The notes under the pieces: model-generated
Databases searched by the model: none
What the model saw: only the letters and a program-made list of their open reading frames with translations
Told to the model about the DNA's origin: nothing
Assembly: GCA_951394405.1 (NCBI GenBank)
Contig: OX596344.1
Coordinates: 310,001 to 374,000, forward strand
DNA: 64,000 nt
Direction of reading: 5' to 3'
Source: Coprinellus micaceus
Taxonomy: Eukaryota > Basidiomycota > Agaricomycetes > Agaricales > Psathyrellaceae
Position numbers and translations under genes: made by a program
In this document: positions 32,301 to 45,000 of the stretch, one piece after another
Layout: the number at the start of each line of letters is the position of its first letter
Numbering within the stretch: the stretch's first letter is position 1

Positions 32301-34500
32301 AACCAAGTCCTCGATTCGCGTATGGAACACCACGAAAGCGCGGCCCCGCACGCGATTCTGGACAGCATCCCCCTTCTTTGGCAATGCAAAGTTGTCAGAT
32401 AAGTGCAGATCAAGGGCTATGCCTCTGGCCTCAGTGATCAGCAGCATCGGTGGAGCTGCTGTTGTGGCTCCTGCATCGGTGCAGAAAGCCGCCAAAGTGC
32501 ATCTCCCGAGCAACTGAGGAGGTTTGGGAGGTGAATTTGAGAGCGTCGAAGTATCTGGGCAGTGAGTGCGTTTATTAACCCTGTGGGGCAATGCTAAATG
32601 GGATGCATAGCACGGACAGCCGTTACTGATGCTGCAAGCTGGAAGCACTTGGATATTTGAGCGAGCATGGGGTTGAAAAACCCTCCTTTCGAAGTGGTCT
32701 ATAAGGGTACAATTAAACAGTGCAGCCACGAGGTAAGCCCCTCTTCTTTCTAACCAATGAGAACACTCGTGCTCACCTCGAGGAGTAGGATCCTCTGGGC
32801 TGTCTCTGCCCACTCTCCGTACATGAAACATAGCCGTCTAGGCTCCAATATCAACTCTACACACCTCACCCCAACACACAGCCCGCTACTTGGCATTCGG
32901 TGTCATCTTCTTGAGGAAGGTGATGGCAAAAGCTCGGCTTCGGTCTCACCAGCACCACTGGTTTGCGGTCACGTCTCCGATGCGGTCCGCTTCAGCGTCG
33001 GCGTCTTCGAGCGGCCTCAGCGTGAACATTATCCTCAATGTTTCGAGGTTGCGAAGTTGGTACCGTAGGCCCTGGGCGTCAGTGTGTATCTGACGGTGCA
33101 TACTCCTGTCTATTCGCCGTCTGTGTGCGAGAAATAGGAGCATATACTGACGACGTCCACAGGTCAGGACCACTGTCAACCCCGCGAAGTATATTGTCCT
33201 TCGGGGGCCTATGTGGACGGAAGCTCTTTAGCTCACCCTACAGATCCTCTTTAGACCGCGAGAGGCCTATACCCTCTGACTGGAGTATGTATGCTCTCCT
33301 TCCCTCCGTTACTCATGCTCACATCCACCGCCACTAACAAGCTGGACCTCTCCAGATGGATCCCTCCTCGGCCATCCATGTCGTCGACGTGCGCATTTAG
33401 CATCCTCATGAAAAGTGCATGTACCTCCCAATATCGGTGGATAATCTAGTAGCAGTAGACTGGTTGACACATATTGGGTTGTCTTCGGTTGAGAATATGA
33501 CTGGGTGTCGTCGCTCATTTGGCTTCCAGTACTCGAGAACCGACAGGGGAAACATAGAGAACGATATCCCGTTCTCCCATGATGGATGCGCTTGGGATCT
33601 CTTCCGTAGGATGAAGTCATGGGCGCTTAAGTGTTGCCTGTCCTCGTTTCCATTGTTCAGAGCCACTCAATACAAGAAAGTGATCGTAATCATAAGCAGA
33701 TGGCACGACCACCGTCACAACCACCGTTTTTGTTATTCTGTTCCCCGGCATAGACCAGAACGACGTCTTACATGCTATGTTCAGGTCTGCATTCAAGATA
33801 GTAGTGTAACGTGCTTCTCCCTCGACTGTTCCATCATCGCCCGCTTAACTCCCAGGCAATTCGTCTCCTTCAACACCTCGATACCCTGATACCTCCGCCC
33901 TCAACCTGGAGTTGGGTATATCCACCAGTACAGTCGTTGGTCTCCCCCTAGCTGACAAACACTCGAGCTGAAGTCCCAGAGTGGGGTGGGACTGCCTTCG
34001 AGATTGTCCAGCTCGAAGCAAGGGTTTATGGATCGCGGCCTTCCAAAGGGTGAAGTATTCGATTGCATCGAATTCACTCATACGTGTAGGATACGAGGGA
34101 ATATGTGGATGCTTCCAGACTATCATGATCGTTGTTTTGCGGCGGAGAGTTTGGGCCTAGAGGTCGGTCGTCGATCGAGGGGTCGGGACCGTTGATGGTG
34201 AAGGGAATAGTATCGGGAACAAGAGTTGCGGATAATCCGATGAATACGAAAGAATGGCACAGTGCAGCCAAGGCCAGTGGTAGAGCTTCGAAATTGTGTT
34301 TGATTACGGTGAGGGTCGTTGGTATTTGGTATACTTGGGCCTCGAAGTGGGCGTGCGAGGGGAGGTGCGGATGTTTGAAGGTTTTTTTGCGATCAACACT
34401 CATGTTGAAGAGCCGGGGGTGTGGATCTCCGTTGCTGGTCATTCATTTGCCAAAGGAGCAGGGCTGTAGGTCGATGGTGACAAAGGAACAGTGGGTATCG
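29341..34500. repeat. Block B, copy 1: degenerate hypothetical gene modules
   Basis: From about 30,600 to 34,450 the DNA matches 45,320-49,390 in the same order. Left of 30,600 the similarity to 43.2-45.3 kb is weak. Within the block, two minus-strand modules look like paralogues: 29.85-30.45 kb and 32.8-33.2 kb share LLF..HRRRI and F..(R/K)P.EDA....RIG patterns. At 34,442 a possible start exon encodes a membrane-like segment (LALAALCHSFVFIGLSATLV), matched at 49.2 kb with a 1-nt shift. No complete gene can be given. Gene function is unknown. Confidence 0.6.
31637..31680 (+). repeat. Dispersed RFDG motif, copy in block B1
   Basis: The sequence ggagggagcaaggagaggtt then tgatggccgctttgacc belongs to a family seen also at 5601-5640, 41,450-41,485, 46,600-46,640, 50,918-50,960, 62,098-62,143 and 62,826-62,870. 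In one frame all read like GGxKxRFDGRFD or its shift. Confidence 0.75.
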
Positions 34501-34521
34501 AGCATGGTACGAGGGGGTAGA

Positions 34522-35242
34522 GGCATGTCACGAGTGCACCTGCAGGTTGACCTGGATCTGTGGGGCAGGTACCTGCAGAAAATTATGCCTTACCTGGATC
34601 TGTGCAGGTATTTTCCCATGGGTCACCTGTACCTGCGAGTCCAGGTCATTGCAGGTCAGGTCCCAGGTCATACTGTAGTGTCAAGCATTGTGTAGGGCAA
34701 ATACTTGTGTACACCCCCTCAGAATGGTATCTAAGATTTTACATACCCCAAAAGTACATCACATAACTCACTAATACAGTTGTACAAACCCAATGTAACC
34801 TCCAATGGTGACATCTGGCCCAGATGTTTGTATCATGCAAGTACCTGTGGTTTCAAGGCTACAACCTGGATCTGTACAGGTTTGTTCCCACGGGTCACCT
34901 GGACTTGCGGGTCAGGTTTCCCATGGGTATTCCCATGGGTCTACCTGCAAGTACCCACAGGTAGCCTGGACTTGTGACATGCCTTAGGTAGAGTCGAGAA
35001 GCCTGAAGTAAACTACATCACACAACTCACTAATGCAGTCATACAGACCCAATATCACTTCCAGTGGTGACATCTGGCCCAGATGTTTGCACCATGCAAG
35101 TACCTGTGGTTTCAAGGCTGTGACCTGGATCTGTACAGGTTTGTTCCCACGGGTTACCTGGACTTGTGGGTCAGGTTTCCCACGGGTATTCCCACAGGTC
35201 TACCTGCAAGTACCCGCAGGTAGCCCGGACTCATGACATGCC
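34522..35242. mobile_element. Small ACCTG-rich element, probably non-autonomous
   Basis: The ends are inverted: GGCATGTCACGAGT (34,522-34,535) and its complement ending at 35,242, with a single C/T difference at a CpG. Inside are many ACCTG and CAGGT words and two direct units with a 259-bp period (34,755-34,980 and 35,014-35,239). It sits at the edge of block B1 and is missing at the matching place near 49.45 kb. No ORF of note and no clear target duplication. Confidence 0.5.
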
Positions 35243-36246
35243 TTATGCGACAGGCACCTAATGCAGCGCCGTCTCTTCCTAGCTACATCATATACTTTGA
35301 AGGGTCGGTGGTCATCGCAAATATGGCCTCTAATATGCAGAGAGTACAAGGATCATCGTAACCCCTAGTTTGGCATGATTTTTGGTGCATACAAGAATGA
35401 AAGTGCATGCCCACTGAACCTGTCCCCAAATTGATGCAGGTCCCTGCTGATACCCCATCACCCGTTAACCTTCCAATTTGTGGCCTACTCTCAACACGTC
35501 TATTCCCTCCAAGTTTGCCTTCGCCTAGGGCCCTTCCGAGCCTACATTTTCAAGATCACTTGTAGCCCCAACTTTGATGTGCGACGGGCATTGTGGGCTC
35601 AAGGTCATTGTCTTCAGCTTGAAGGTACCAAGCAGTGGCTTTGTGAGGGGTGGAGAATAACTGTATATTCAGCTGGCTTGTTTGAGTGGGGAGCCAGGGT
35701 CGTGCTGTGAGATGTGGGGAGGCCGGCATATTCGTCTCCTTGGGCTGTGAGTGGTGTTTGGGTTTGGTCTTGTGTGTCATATGTCTTAGGAATATTTGTC
35801 CAACAGGTTCCCATCGTGTGTGGTGATTGAGGGTTACAATGACAGGGCAAAAAGGGACACACCCATGGTTTGTCTGGATCTCCAGTGTTTGGTAGTCACG
35901 CATTGTAAGATAAGTGAGAAGGAGCAGATGAGGAACATGGCCGGCAGTTGAAGCACATCTTCCAGCCCAAGTACTATGCCACTGGACTTAAACTCCTCAG
36001 GTATACCTGTTATGTTAGTTCCCAGCCTGTGTTTGGCCCTCATGTTCATTGGAAGTTGGGATGAAGGAGTCAGGTCTTTGTCATGCAGGGGGCCATGTTC
36101 AATCAACATTTTTGGACAATCAGCCAGGCTGAACCCAGCAACATTCACAGAGCCTCAGTAGAAGCTTTGAGGTATGTTTCAAGTGGTCGGTCACATCAAT
36201 GGAGTATTTTGATTGGTCCATTGTGGACATCTTCTGAATGTCCACT
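35243..36246. other. Region between small element and NACHT copy 2
   Basis: No complete gene. A minus-strand frame at 35,834-36,148 (NVAGFSLADCPKMLIEHGPL and following) is open for 104 codons and could be a 3' exon of the NACHT gene or a separate relic; the equivalent in copy 1 is poorly conserved. The rest shows nothing I can support. Confidence 0.35.
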
Positions 36247-39200
36247 TTAGTTATCATTAGACGTAGGCTGGCAAACAATACATGGTGGGACTTTGGAACG
36301 GTTGCCAGAAGCATCCCATTGCATTCTACCCACCCTACTAAACTTCCACCTGGCATCTTCCTGAGTCAAATTCTGCAGTTCATCAAGCTCTACCTCTTCC
36401 AGCTCATGCACACACCACCCAAGCTCCTTTGCTCTGGCCATAATCCCCTGCCTCCAATGGATACAGGCAGCATGGCATTTTGAGCCTGGTGCTTGGGGCA
36501 TTGGAGGTTGGGTTGAAGAGGGTGTATTTGAGTTGCACTGAATTTAAAATGGTTAAGTTGGGGTATATTGGGATGGTTTTGATATTGGTAGTGGCACTTA
36601 CCCCCATTGCCGAATGAATGTTTTGGTATATTCCTTGAACCAGCCAGGAATAATCCCGCCATTCCTCTCCAGATGACTTGGTGCCAATAACATTGCCACT
36701 GTGGGGTAGGCCAGTCCCATCAGAGTAGAGCACTGAGAGGGAAACTGTGGTCCACCAAGCCACATCACAGGAGGCAAGCTCAGTCTTTGAGCTGTTACTC
36801 AAGGAGGCCAAGGTTTTTAGAGACCCTGTCCCAATCACTTTGAGCCAGAGGAATGAATCAAGGAATCTGATGAGGTCTGCAGGGGTAGAACAAGGAACAG
36901 TAGGTCCCTTATCTAAGCAAATGGATTGTTGCATTAGTCAATGATGGCACAAAGAATAGAACAGATGTGACCCACTTTTCAGGACCACAAAAATTCTTTC
37001 TGCAATGAAGGAATCATATGCTGCTTTGGTGACATAGAGGTCCCCACATCGGGTTGGTGAGGACAAGAAGTCAGTCAATGATTTGTGGTAGATTGTGATA
37101 GGAGAGCTGATGTTGTTTGGTGGTGGGATGGAGATGAGGGGAGTGATGGGTCCCAAACGATAACTGAGCTCTCCCTCCACAGTCTCTAGGAACTGCCTCC
37201 AGAATCTGGCAGTAAAGGTGTCATCAAGTGCATCTTCATGAAGGGCGGATGTGATGGAGAGGATCCACTTGATGACCAAGTGAGGGTCATCCTGAGTGTT
37301 GTGGGCACGTTTCAGGATGTGGCAGTATAATGCATCGAGTGTTACAAAAGGGTTTGTCCCAGTGTTCAGTTTCCCCAACTGCAAGACCTCATCCAATTGA
37401 AGCTGAGGCACCCCAGCTTCAATCCACCGAATGATGGTGGTGGGGACAATGAACTGCCCTGAGGACATCTCAACAAGGCGGTTGAGGACAGGTTGCCCAG
37501 GCCATGTCAGGCTAGTGATCCCAGCATGCCGTCGTATATGGGCAAACTTTGACACAAGGAAGCGCTCAATGTCTGCATCAGGGTTGTACTTGGAGTCGAG
37601 GAAGAGTCTGACAGTGGATGCCTGAGCCTCGGCGTTGAAGAAGTTGGTGATGTTGCGCTCTGGGCGGCTGACAATGAAGATGTGGAAAGGAAAGGAGGGT
37701 TCTTGGGACAGGATGAGGAGAACATGAAGAATCTCGACTTGGTCATCTTCGGATGTCCCGGGCGTTTGCCGCTCCTTTGTGGCACCATCGGCACGAGGCT
37801 GCGCTTGCGCTGCTATGACTTCATCCAGCCCATCAATGATGACGACCTTCGGCCAGCCCACCCTGTTTCCCGTATCATCAATATTCCGGAAAGGTTGCAG
37901 AATGAGGCATTCAGCTTGCTCCTTCAGGTTCTTGCGGAAGATGTCGGGGTGACGGTCGACCGCAGCGTGCAGATTTGCCTTGAACTGATGAAGGGCGTCG
38001 ATCTGGGACATATGGAACGCAAGAGTTGCAATGAGGCCACGCTTGGAGCTCCTCTCAGCCGAGCCTCCAAATGACGAAAAGAAAAAGGTCCCTGCCAACA
38101 ACCCTTCACCCTTGCATGTCTCCGCGACGGAGCCAGCGATGGCCGTCTTCCCCGATCCCGCAGGGCCGCTGAGCCACATGATCTTCTTCGGCTCGTCATC
38201 TCCTTCCCCGTGCTTAATCCAGCTAACAATGTCCTCTCGGACTGCGACTCGCGTCTCTTCATGGCACGCTGGAGCATTGAATCGCTCGTCCGAGTTATGC
38301 GCCGCTCCGTGAGCGATGTGAGGGTCCAGGTCTATCGTCGCATTGATCAATACCTCCGCATAGGCGAGCAGGCCAAAATACTCACATTCGAAGAGAGTTT
38401 TTGAATATGTGTAGCTGGTGCTGTTGACATTCAGGTTCGAGATGGTGACGTCTTGGGCATTCGAGAGGATGCTGGGCCCCGAAGATAGATCAGGGGAAGG
38501 GGGAGGACCGGATGCCGCCCTACGAGTCGAGGGCGATAGTCGTGCTCGAGCCTCGTTGAATGCAGGGCTAGGCGACCGAACGGGCCGTCGACTCGACGCA
38601 CTGGCCGCGCTATGCCGCTCGTCGGGGTCGTACGCGAAATCGGGTGATCCGTCGAGGTTGTCATTCGTCCCTGAGTGGGAACCAAATCTTGCGGTTCCAC
38701 CGGGCGAGGGTCTTCTTGGTCGGGTTCGATGGTCGCCCGAACCAATAGAGGGATGCGCGCCAGGTGGTCCAGATCGTCCAGTATCCTGCGCTTCGTTGAA
38801 GCCTTCGCCACGGTCAAGGTTGACCATAGACAGGGCGGGCGTAACGATGACAGTGGGGGGTGAGACCCCGGCGGTCACGGATGGGGGGGCGGAACTAGAG
38901 GCCATCGCTTCACCTACGCCCCCGCCGTGGCGATCGTGGCCTTGGTCTCCGGTGGTGGATCGGCCATCCCTCGAACGACTTCTGAACAGACGCTTGAATT
39001 TGCGACCGAGCGTGCGGAGTGGCGAAGGCATGCTGGGAAGAACAGACTAGGGTAGATGGTGCGGAGGCTGGGAGAAGGGGAGAGTGTAACAGAGGGAAGC
39101 TTCGTCAGGAGGTGGAAGAGAGGAAGAGAGAGGCAGCGACGGCAGTGCACCGCCCGCATTCTCAATGAGGCAAGCCTCGTGTTCTCTGTCACAACCCAGA

Positions 39201-41490
39201 TAAGGAACAATGGACGTGACATATGTCACGAGCGCTTAGATTAAAACATTCACCTGTCCTCCCTACGACACGTAAGCCAGCCGGTCAAGGCAAGGAGAAT
39301 GAGTGGATGGACTCACAATGGAGGGAAATATACTAAGTTCAACCATAGAAACATAGTAAATATACACAGCGGTGAGACAAACGTCTGGTACATATCTAAA
39401 CACAGCGTCCCCGACCACGTAACCTCCACCACCCAATCTACCCATCCCCACTTCCGAGGTTTGACCCTAAAGAGGTTATTCAACCCGCTCGTCCTCCTCC
39501 TTCCATCTCCCCCACGGCAGCCCAGACCCGTGCCTACGAGCAAGACCAACCTAGACCGAAGTTCGAAGACGTGAGCCCAAGCAGGTTGGGCAAAGCTCGA
39601 GCGCCCATGTTCTTGATCGAAACGCCCGGTGTTCCGTTCCGACCGACAGTACCTGAATCGTCACGGAAGGGAGAGGTAGGTCTCAACGGGGGGCCCATCC
39701 CCCGAACGTCGGGACCTTCCCGCACGGAACCTTCGGCTCCTCGATTTCGTCGACCTTCGCTCGTGAACTGGCAGAACGTCGAACTCCCTTGAGCTCTCCG
39801 ATCTCCTCCACGCCACCGCTCGACGGAAGCTGCGGAGGAGAGGAAGGAGGTTGCGGAAGGCCTGGAGACTCGATGGGCTTTTCTTTGGCGCTGTAGGCGC
39901 TCGTCTACGGGAATGGATTTGTTAGCGGCTGTAGTAGATGAAAATGGATGGTATGGAAGTACGACTGACAATTTCGAGAAGGTAGACTCACCGGCACAAC
40001 CACGTGTGGTGACGGGATAGAGAACCTTCAAGTTCAGGTCGATTGTCGATTTCTTCCAACAGAACTTTAGTGGACGCGTGCCGTTTGCCGGGAGCCAATG
40101 CCGGGGGCGAGTTTAGGTTGGGCTCCCTCGTCCAATAAATACTCTCTATCCCGCCCACGTCCCCATTCGGACTCCCGTCGTACCGCGGTTCCACTCCATC
40201 GAGCTTGTCCTTGAGGTCGCCGAACTTCGCTCGTTTGCTGGCCACTTCGATTCGATGCATTCCGGCGAAGCAACTTGGTCTGTTTTACGTGTGTTAGGTT
40301 CTGCTTTCCTCGAACGTGTAGGGCTAGGAGAAAGGGACATAAGACGTACTCGAGCGAGTTGAATTGCCCCGTCGACTGGGATGATGGCGACCTCACGCTC
40401 GAGCAGGTCGACACCAAGCCTGGATGTGCTCCCCCCTAGCTTGCGAGCATTGTCCACAGCTTTGAATTTCGAGGAGTCGTTCCCCTAGGGTCGGTTCGTC
40501 AGCCTTCCTCGCGACTATCCGGCCACCTTGGGGTATTCCCGTAACGTAAGCTCAACATACCTTCGTTCCATCCGCCTCTCCTCATGTTCTCTCCCATTCC
40601 ACCCTCCCGCTCTTCCCTTTCCCTCTGCACAACATAGTACCGCGCCAGCCTTCTTCGACGCGGAGCATCGAGGAAACCAATCCGGATATCTTAAGGATCG
40701 ACGGGCCTTGGAGGGGGTGACGTTCGAGCGAGGTTTTTGAGAGAGAAAGGGCGAATATTTGGAGGCTTCGGGGGTCGACGGTTTGGTATTGAGATATGGA
40801 GTCTGGCGATACATTCAACGAATGGAGGCGGGTTTGCGTTGACAATGTCGACGTCGAGGAGCGTTCGCATGTCGAGGGATATAGGTCCGCCATTCCTTGG
40901 CCGTGCATGCCGAAGCGAGGATGGGAAGGGAAGGGGAGGGGAGAGTGGACTCCAACGGGACGAAAGCTGGCGCAGAAACTGCGGCATAAGTCAGGCCTGG
41001 AGGGTCGAATGCGATGGTGGACAGCGACCGGGAGACTGGGCGAATACCGTGGGGATGTGGTACGGGGAGTATTACGTTCGTGAAGAACGTGGACCGGGTG
41101 CCAACAGGTAGAGGAGTCGTAGCGCGAGTTCGCAATTCTTGTTGAATCCGGGAGAGTGCTGTGCTCAAGTTCAGATTCATGCAGATCCGGACAGACGATG
41201 CCGAGGAAGGTCGATGCTGCGAAAGCAGTAACGATATAGTCAGCTTATGCGAGCTCCCGGCGCCGCACCACAGGACAAGACGAAATGAAACGCACCTCTC
41301 TCCAATTTGACGCCCAGAGCAGTCCTTCCGTCTCTCAGAGCACTCGACGAGGCGACACCCTGATCCCAGGGCTGTGGCATAGCTACAACCTATGTTGGCC
41401 ATTGGAGGTATGGAGTGAAGGCCGACGAAAGGTCGCGTGGAATAGGGATGATGAGGGAGGGAACTAAGAGGTTTGATCGAGGTTTGATGG
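36120..41490. repeat. Segmental duplication block A, copy 2
   Basis: Second copy of 230-5660, same orientation. Beyond about 41,570 it is interrupted by DNA not found in copy 1, and similarity resumes near 42,715 with the copy 1 sequence around 5755 (caatacaccac, actcacgtcat). Confidence 0.85.
36247..39031 (-). CDS. NACHT-domain NTPase, copy 2, intact
   Basis: Three exons: 39,031-36,976, 36,912-36,602 and 36,537-36,247, with introns of 63 and 64 nt; 885 residues. The N-terminal 220 residues are low-complexity with a basic start (MPSPLRTLGRKFKRLFRSRS). The NACHT domain has Walker A GPAGSGKT near residue 289, a Walker B-like VVIIDGLDEV and a sensor-like FIVSRPERN. The C-terminal 200 residues match no domain I know, and no WD40, ankyrin or TPR repeats are visible. 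By family it would be a STAND ATPase that switches on ligand sensing. Compared with copy 1 it lacks the stop at codon 224. The start is the first ATG of the long frame. The 3' end could extend by alternative splicing. Confidence 0.85.
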
Positions 41491-41580
41491 GCGCTTCGAC
41501 TGGCTTAACTCTTCCCACCAACACCACCACCACTAACCACCACCATCCAACGACTCCACTCTTCAGCTATCCCACACACG
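39032..41580. other. NACHT copy 2 upstream region, no confident gene
   Basis: Equivalent of 3193-5660. Minus-strand exon-like pieces (VDLLEREVAIIPVDGAIQLA at about 40,400-40,340 and LRDGRTALGVKLER near 41,300) match those of copy 1 better in sense than in other frames, so a real gene family is possible. I cannot assemble a gene. Confidence 0.4.
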
Positions 41581-41802
41581 ATGAACGACCGCGAGAGGAA
41601 GCAGGGTAATGGCGACAACAAGAATGTGGAAGACGCTGCGGAGGAGTATGTGCGGAGGATGCTCGCCACGCCTGCCCGACAGGTGGTGGGGGAGGGCCCT
41701 TCGATGCCTACGCCGCTGCGCCGGCGGCTGCTACTAGCAGCGTATGTCAACGCCAGTCAGGCGGAGCGAGAGGCGTTGGACCACGACAGTAGGGGAGACT
41801 GA
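41581..41802 (+). CDS. Hypothetical 73-residue protein
   Basis: ATG at 41,581 opens MNDRERKQGNGDNKNVEDAA and continues EEYVRRMLATPARQ to a TGA at 41,802. The composition is protein-like: an acidic-basic helix, then Pro/Arg-rich, then ASQAEREALDHDS. No family was recognised. It lies at the start of the inserted segment. It could be a first exon. Confidence 0.35.
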   Translation: MNDRERKQGNGDNKNVEDAAEEYVRRMLATPARQVVGEGPSMPTPLRRRLLLAAYVNASQAEREALDHDSRGD

Positions 41803-41837
41803 GGATGGTTCTGGTGCGTCCTTTCCGAATCGACGAG

Positions 41838-41968
41838 GACCGTGCTCAATACGCGCGCTCGCCTGATCTTCACAGCCCTCGAGGCGACCTTTCTGTTGGG
41901 GACCGTGCTCAGAACGCGCGCCCGACTAGAACCATGGGCGGGGACCGTGCTCAATACGCGCGCCCGCC
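41838..41968. repeat. Three spaced copies of a 24-bp repeat
   Basis: Three copies of GACCGTGCTCARWACGCGCG plus CYCG, spaced by about 40-60 bp. On the plus strand they read DRAQ(Y/N)AR, on the minus RARVLSTV. All copies keep their CpGs. Confidence 0.8.
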
Positions 41969-42023
41969 GTTGGGGAGACAGAATGTAGTATGGGAGTGCT
42001 CGGTGTACCTCGCCAATCCTTGA

Positions 42024-45000
42024 TCATGCTCAATCGATGTAAAACATCTCCTTCCTCACTACTGCGTAGGGGAAACGGTCGTATCTATATTGTACCGGAC
42101 GTGCTTGGCCCTGCAGTGGGCGGATGCCCTGCGTGCTGCCCTTCTCTCGCGCCTCCCACCGCCCTGAAATTTTGCGTGGACATCTCACCCCCGAAAAATT
42201 TGCGCTGCAATGACGTGGTGTGGGGCTTGGGCCTGGACCCATCACCCATCGCAACTTGTATCGCTTTTCTTGGGTTTTGAAGAAAAGCCCGTTGGATTGG
42301 AGGTGAAACAGTGTATAATTTGCGTGTGCGAACGCGAGATAGAAATTACATAGATTTGCTGGACGGTAAACAGCCCAACTATGGATATGCTGTCGTACCA
42401 CCTGAAGTGTGGGGGTAGACCTCCGGGGCGTGCATTGGCTCTATAGACCACCCAAAGTAAGAACCTCATAGCCCACCATATTGTGCTTGTGGATGGACAT
42501 CTGGCGAAAATCCAGACAGTCGCAGCAGGCGGGGTATGGTGCCGAGTCGGCAGAGTTTTTCCACGAGGTTTGCTCTCAGGCTGGCTCGGGGGTTGAAGCA
42601 TTGGAAACTTCATCCTTGGAACATCACACACACACACTGCCACCACCTCGCCTCAAAGCTCTATACTTCTGGTTCAGTTCGCGGTTCCTAGAAACGCTGC
42701 GATGGCTCTCCGGTTCCTCAGACGTTCTGCCAACCGCCTCACAATACACCACGGCAACGACTCACGTCATACTCGAGCCCTTGCCCTCGAATCTCTCGTC
42801 CATGGTCTCTCTTTCCTTCCACCGGACTCATATGGACGACTCACGACGATACCCCTTGGTCCAGAGGAACACACACCGAGGAACACACACCTCAACAAAA
42901 GCGGTGTTCCCTCCTCGAACCCGTTCTGCTAGAAGACATCCGACGATGGATACGATAGACCATCGGAACTGAGGAAACCTGCCGGCGAACTTGCGACGCG
43001 GCATGACCGCCCCTCCTCATTCAAAATCCCCGTCAGCTTCTCCCACCTCTTCCTCTCCGATGGGTTGTGACCTTCAGGGAGTGAGGAACACGTAATGGGT
43101 ACGTCCCGGGTTTCTCGCCTCCTCATCGCCATTTCGAAGTTAATTGCCCTACAGTCTCAAAGGGGGCGGAGCCACTATTCACGACGCGTCCGTCTCCCTC
43201 GCCAGCCTTATCTATGGCCCTACCTCTTCCTCCGCGTCCCCTCCCTTCTCTCCAGCACTCGACGTCCTCGAACATCAACGCCAAAGGCTACAGTCTGGAC
43301 CTCCAGGTACTGCAAGACCCTCGCCAAACGCGACAGGTGCACCCAGCCTCACGCGAACACCACCCGCCCCCGGAACCGAACCCCGTCCCCATTCTAGACC
43401 CGTGGCACCGAGGCTTCGCTGGGGAACGGCGAGAAGCTGTGAAAGTCGAAGAACAAGCTGAGGGGATGAACGAGGCGGCCATTCAGCGCTGTGCATTGTT
43501 GTAGGAATCTTTCGGTGTGGTTCCATCTCGCTTGTCCCATGGACAATTTGAGGAAGGGAAGAAACCAAAGATGGCGCCGAAATATCCGAGTGGTAAGTGC
43601 GCTCTTTGACCTTGTGGATCGATGCTGAAGTACGTACAGCAAATTGTCATCGGTGCTACCAGCTGGAACCCTCTCTTTGAGATTCAAACTGCCACAGAGC
43701 CGAGGGATTCTCCCGTACAAATTTCCGATAAGACCTACAAGACTGCGGTTGGGCAGGAGAGCGGCGAGGTAAACAGTTTCTTCCCTCTCATCGGTCAGGA
43801 CATCCTAATGCTCATCTCCTGAGATAGCCTCGACCTAATCCCGCGACCGATCTGTACCTCCGGGCGGCGGGGGTCCGACTCTGGAAATGGGTCGAACCAC
43901 CAGGAGGCCACCGTCTCCAAGAGGACGATATCGATGGGGATGGAGAAAGCTTCCTCCCCGCTCGGACTTACCAGCGTACCCGAGCACGACGTTCACTGCC
44001 CGCCAGGCGTAACGTTCCGATGCAAATACCCCAGCATCGGCATTTCCGAGCAATTCATGGGCAAAATCGACCAAGTTGAAACGTGCTGGGAAGCCCAGCG
44101 CCAGCTCGGAGAGGGTTGCGAGGAACGCTACGATCGCGGCGAGGGGCGGAGGGCTGAGTCGTAGGCGAAGGCTGGGGTGTATCAACAGTTATTTTACTGT
44201 TAACAACCTCGAAGCATGCTCTCCGTAGGAGCTCTTCAAATGCATATGTTGATGGACGCTTTAGAGCCCACCGTTTGTTCGAAGAGTTCCACCCACTTAC
44301 TCTTGCGTAGGTCTACGATCCTCCGTCCTTGTCTTTTTCTTATCACCACCACTTGATAGCCCGGACCTTCATACGCCTCACCTCACCTCGCCACCAGCCA
44401 CTTCGTGGACGTATCCTCGTGAAGAAAACGCGTTCCTCCCATTCTCGCTGCATCGTCGGGGTTCACATTGCGAAGAAAAACGAGAATGATTCGATTATGG
44501 AGCTGTATTACCTCCCGTACGCACGAGTCCAACGAAGGGGATGCTAAGATGAGGGGTCATTGGGTTTCCCCATATCAATGTATATACTAAAGACAATATG
44601 ATACAGTTCTCCTTCCGTTCTCCCCCTCCGCGTTACTAAGTACTCGTCAACGCCAAACCACGCTACTCCACCGCGTCGATCTGACCTTTGAGGACGCGTA
44701 CACTCGATCGTGTGCTTCCCGTTTCGATCCGGGGAATTCCGTTGGAATGAGCTGGACCTGTTTTGTGCGCCGTTAACTTCGTTGATCCACATCGTACGTG
44801 TGTGGGAAGGGAGAAAGGGAGTGAAATACGAACCTGAACATAACCAAGATACGAATCAGCTGGCTTTGACAACAGCACGCTCGAGCTCCAGTGACTTGAT
44901 ACCGAGCCTGCGCGGTCTTCTGGCAAAATGCGAGCGCCTTCCGCAACGTTCGTATTCCCGAGCTTCGTTGGATCTAAAATCCTTCGTCAGCCTTCCCTAT

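Larger units (their letters stand above)
41571..42710. other. Insertion specific to block A copy 2
   Basis: About 1.1 kb with no counterpart in block A copy 1. It contains two short ORFs and a three-fold repeat (separate entries). No inverted termini or target duplication were found, so its nature is open. Confidence 0.5.
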
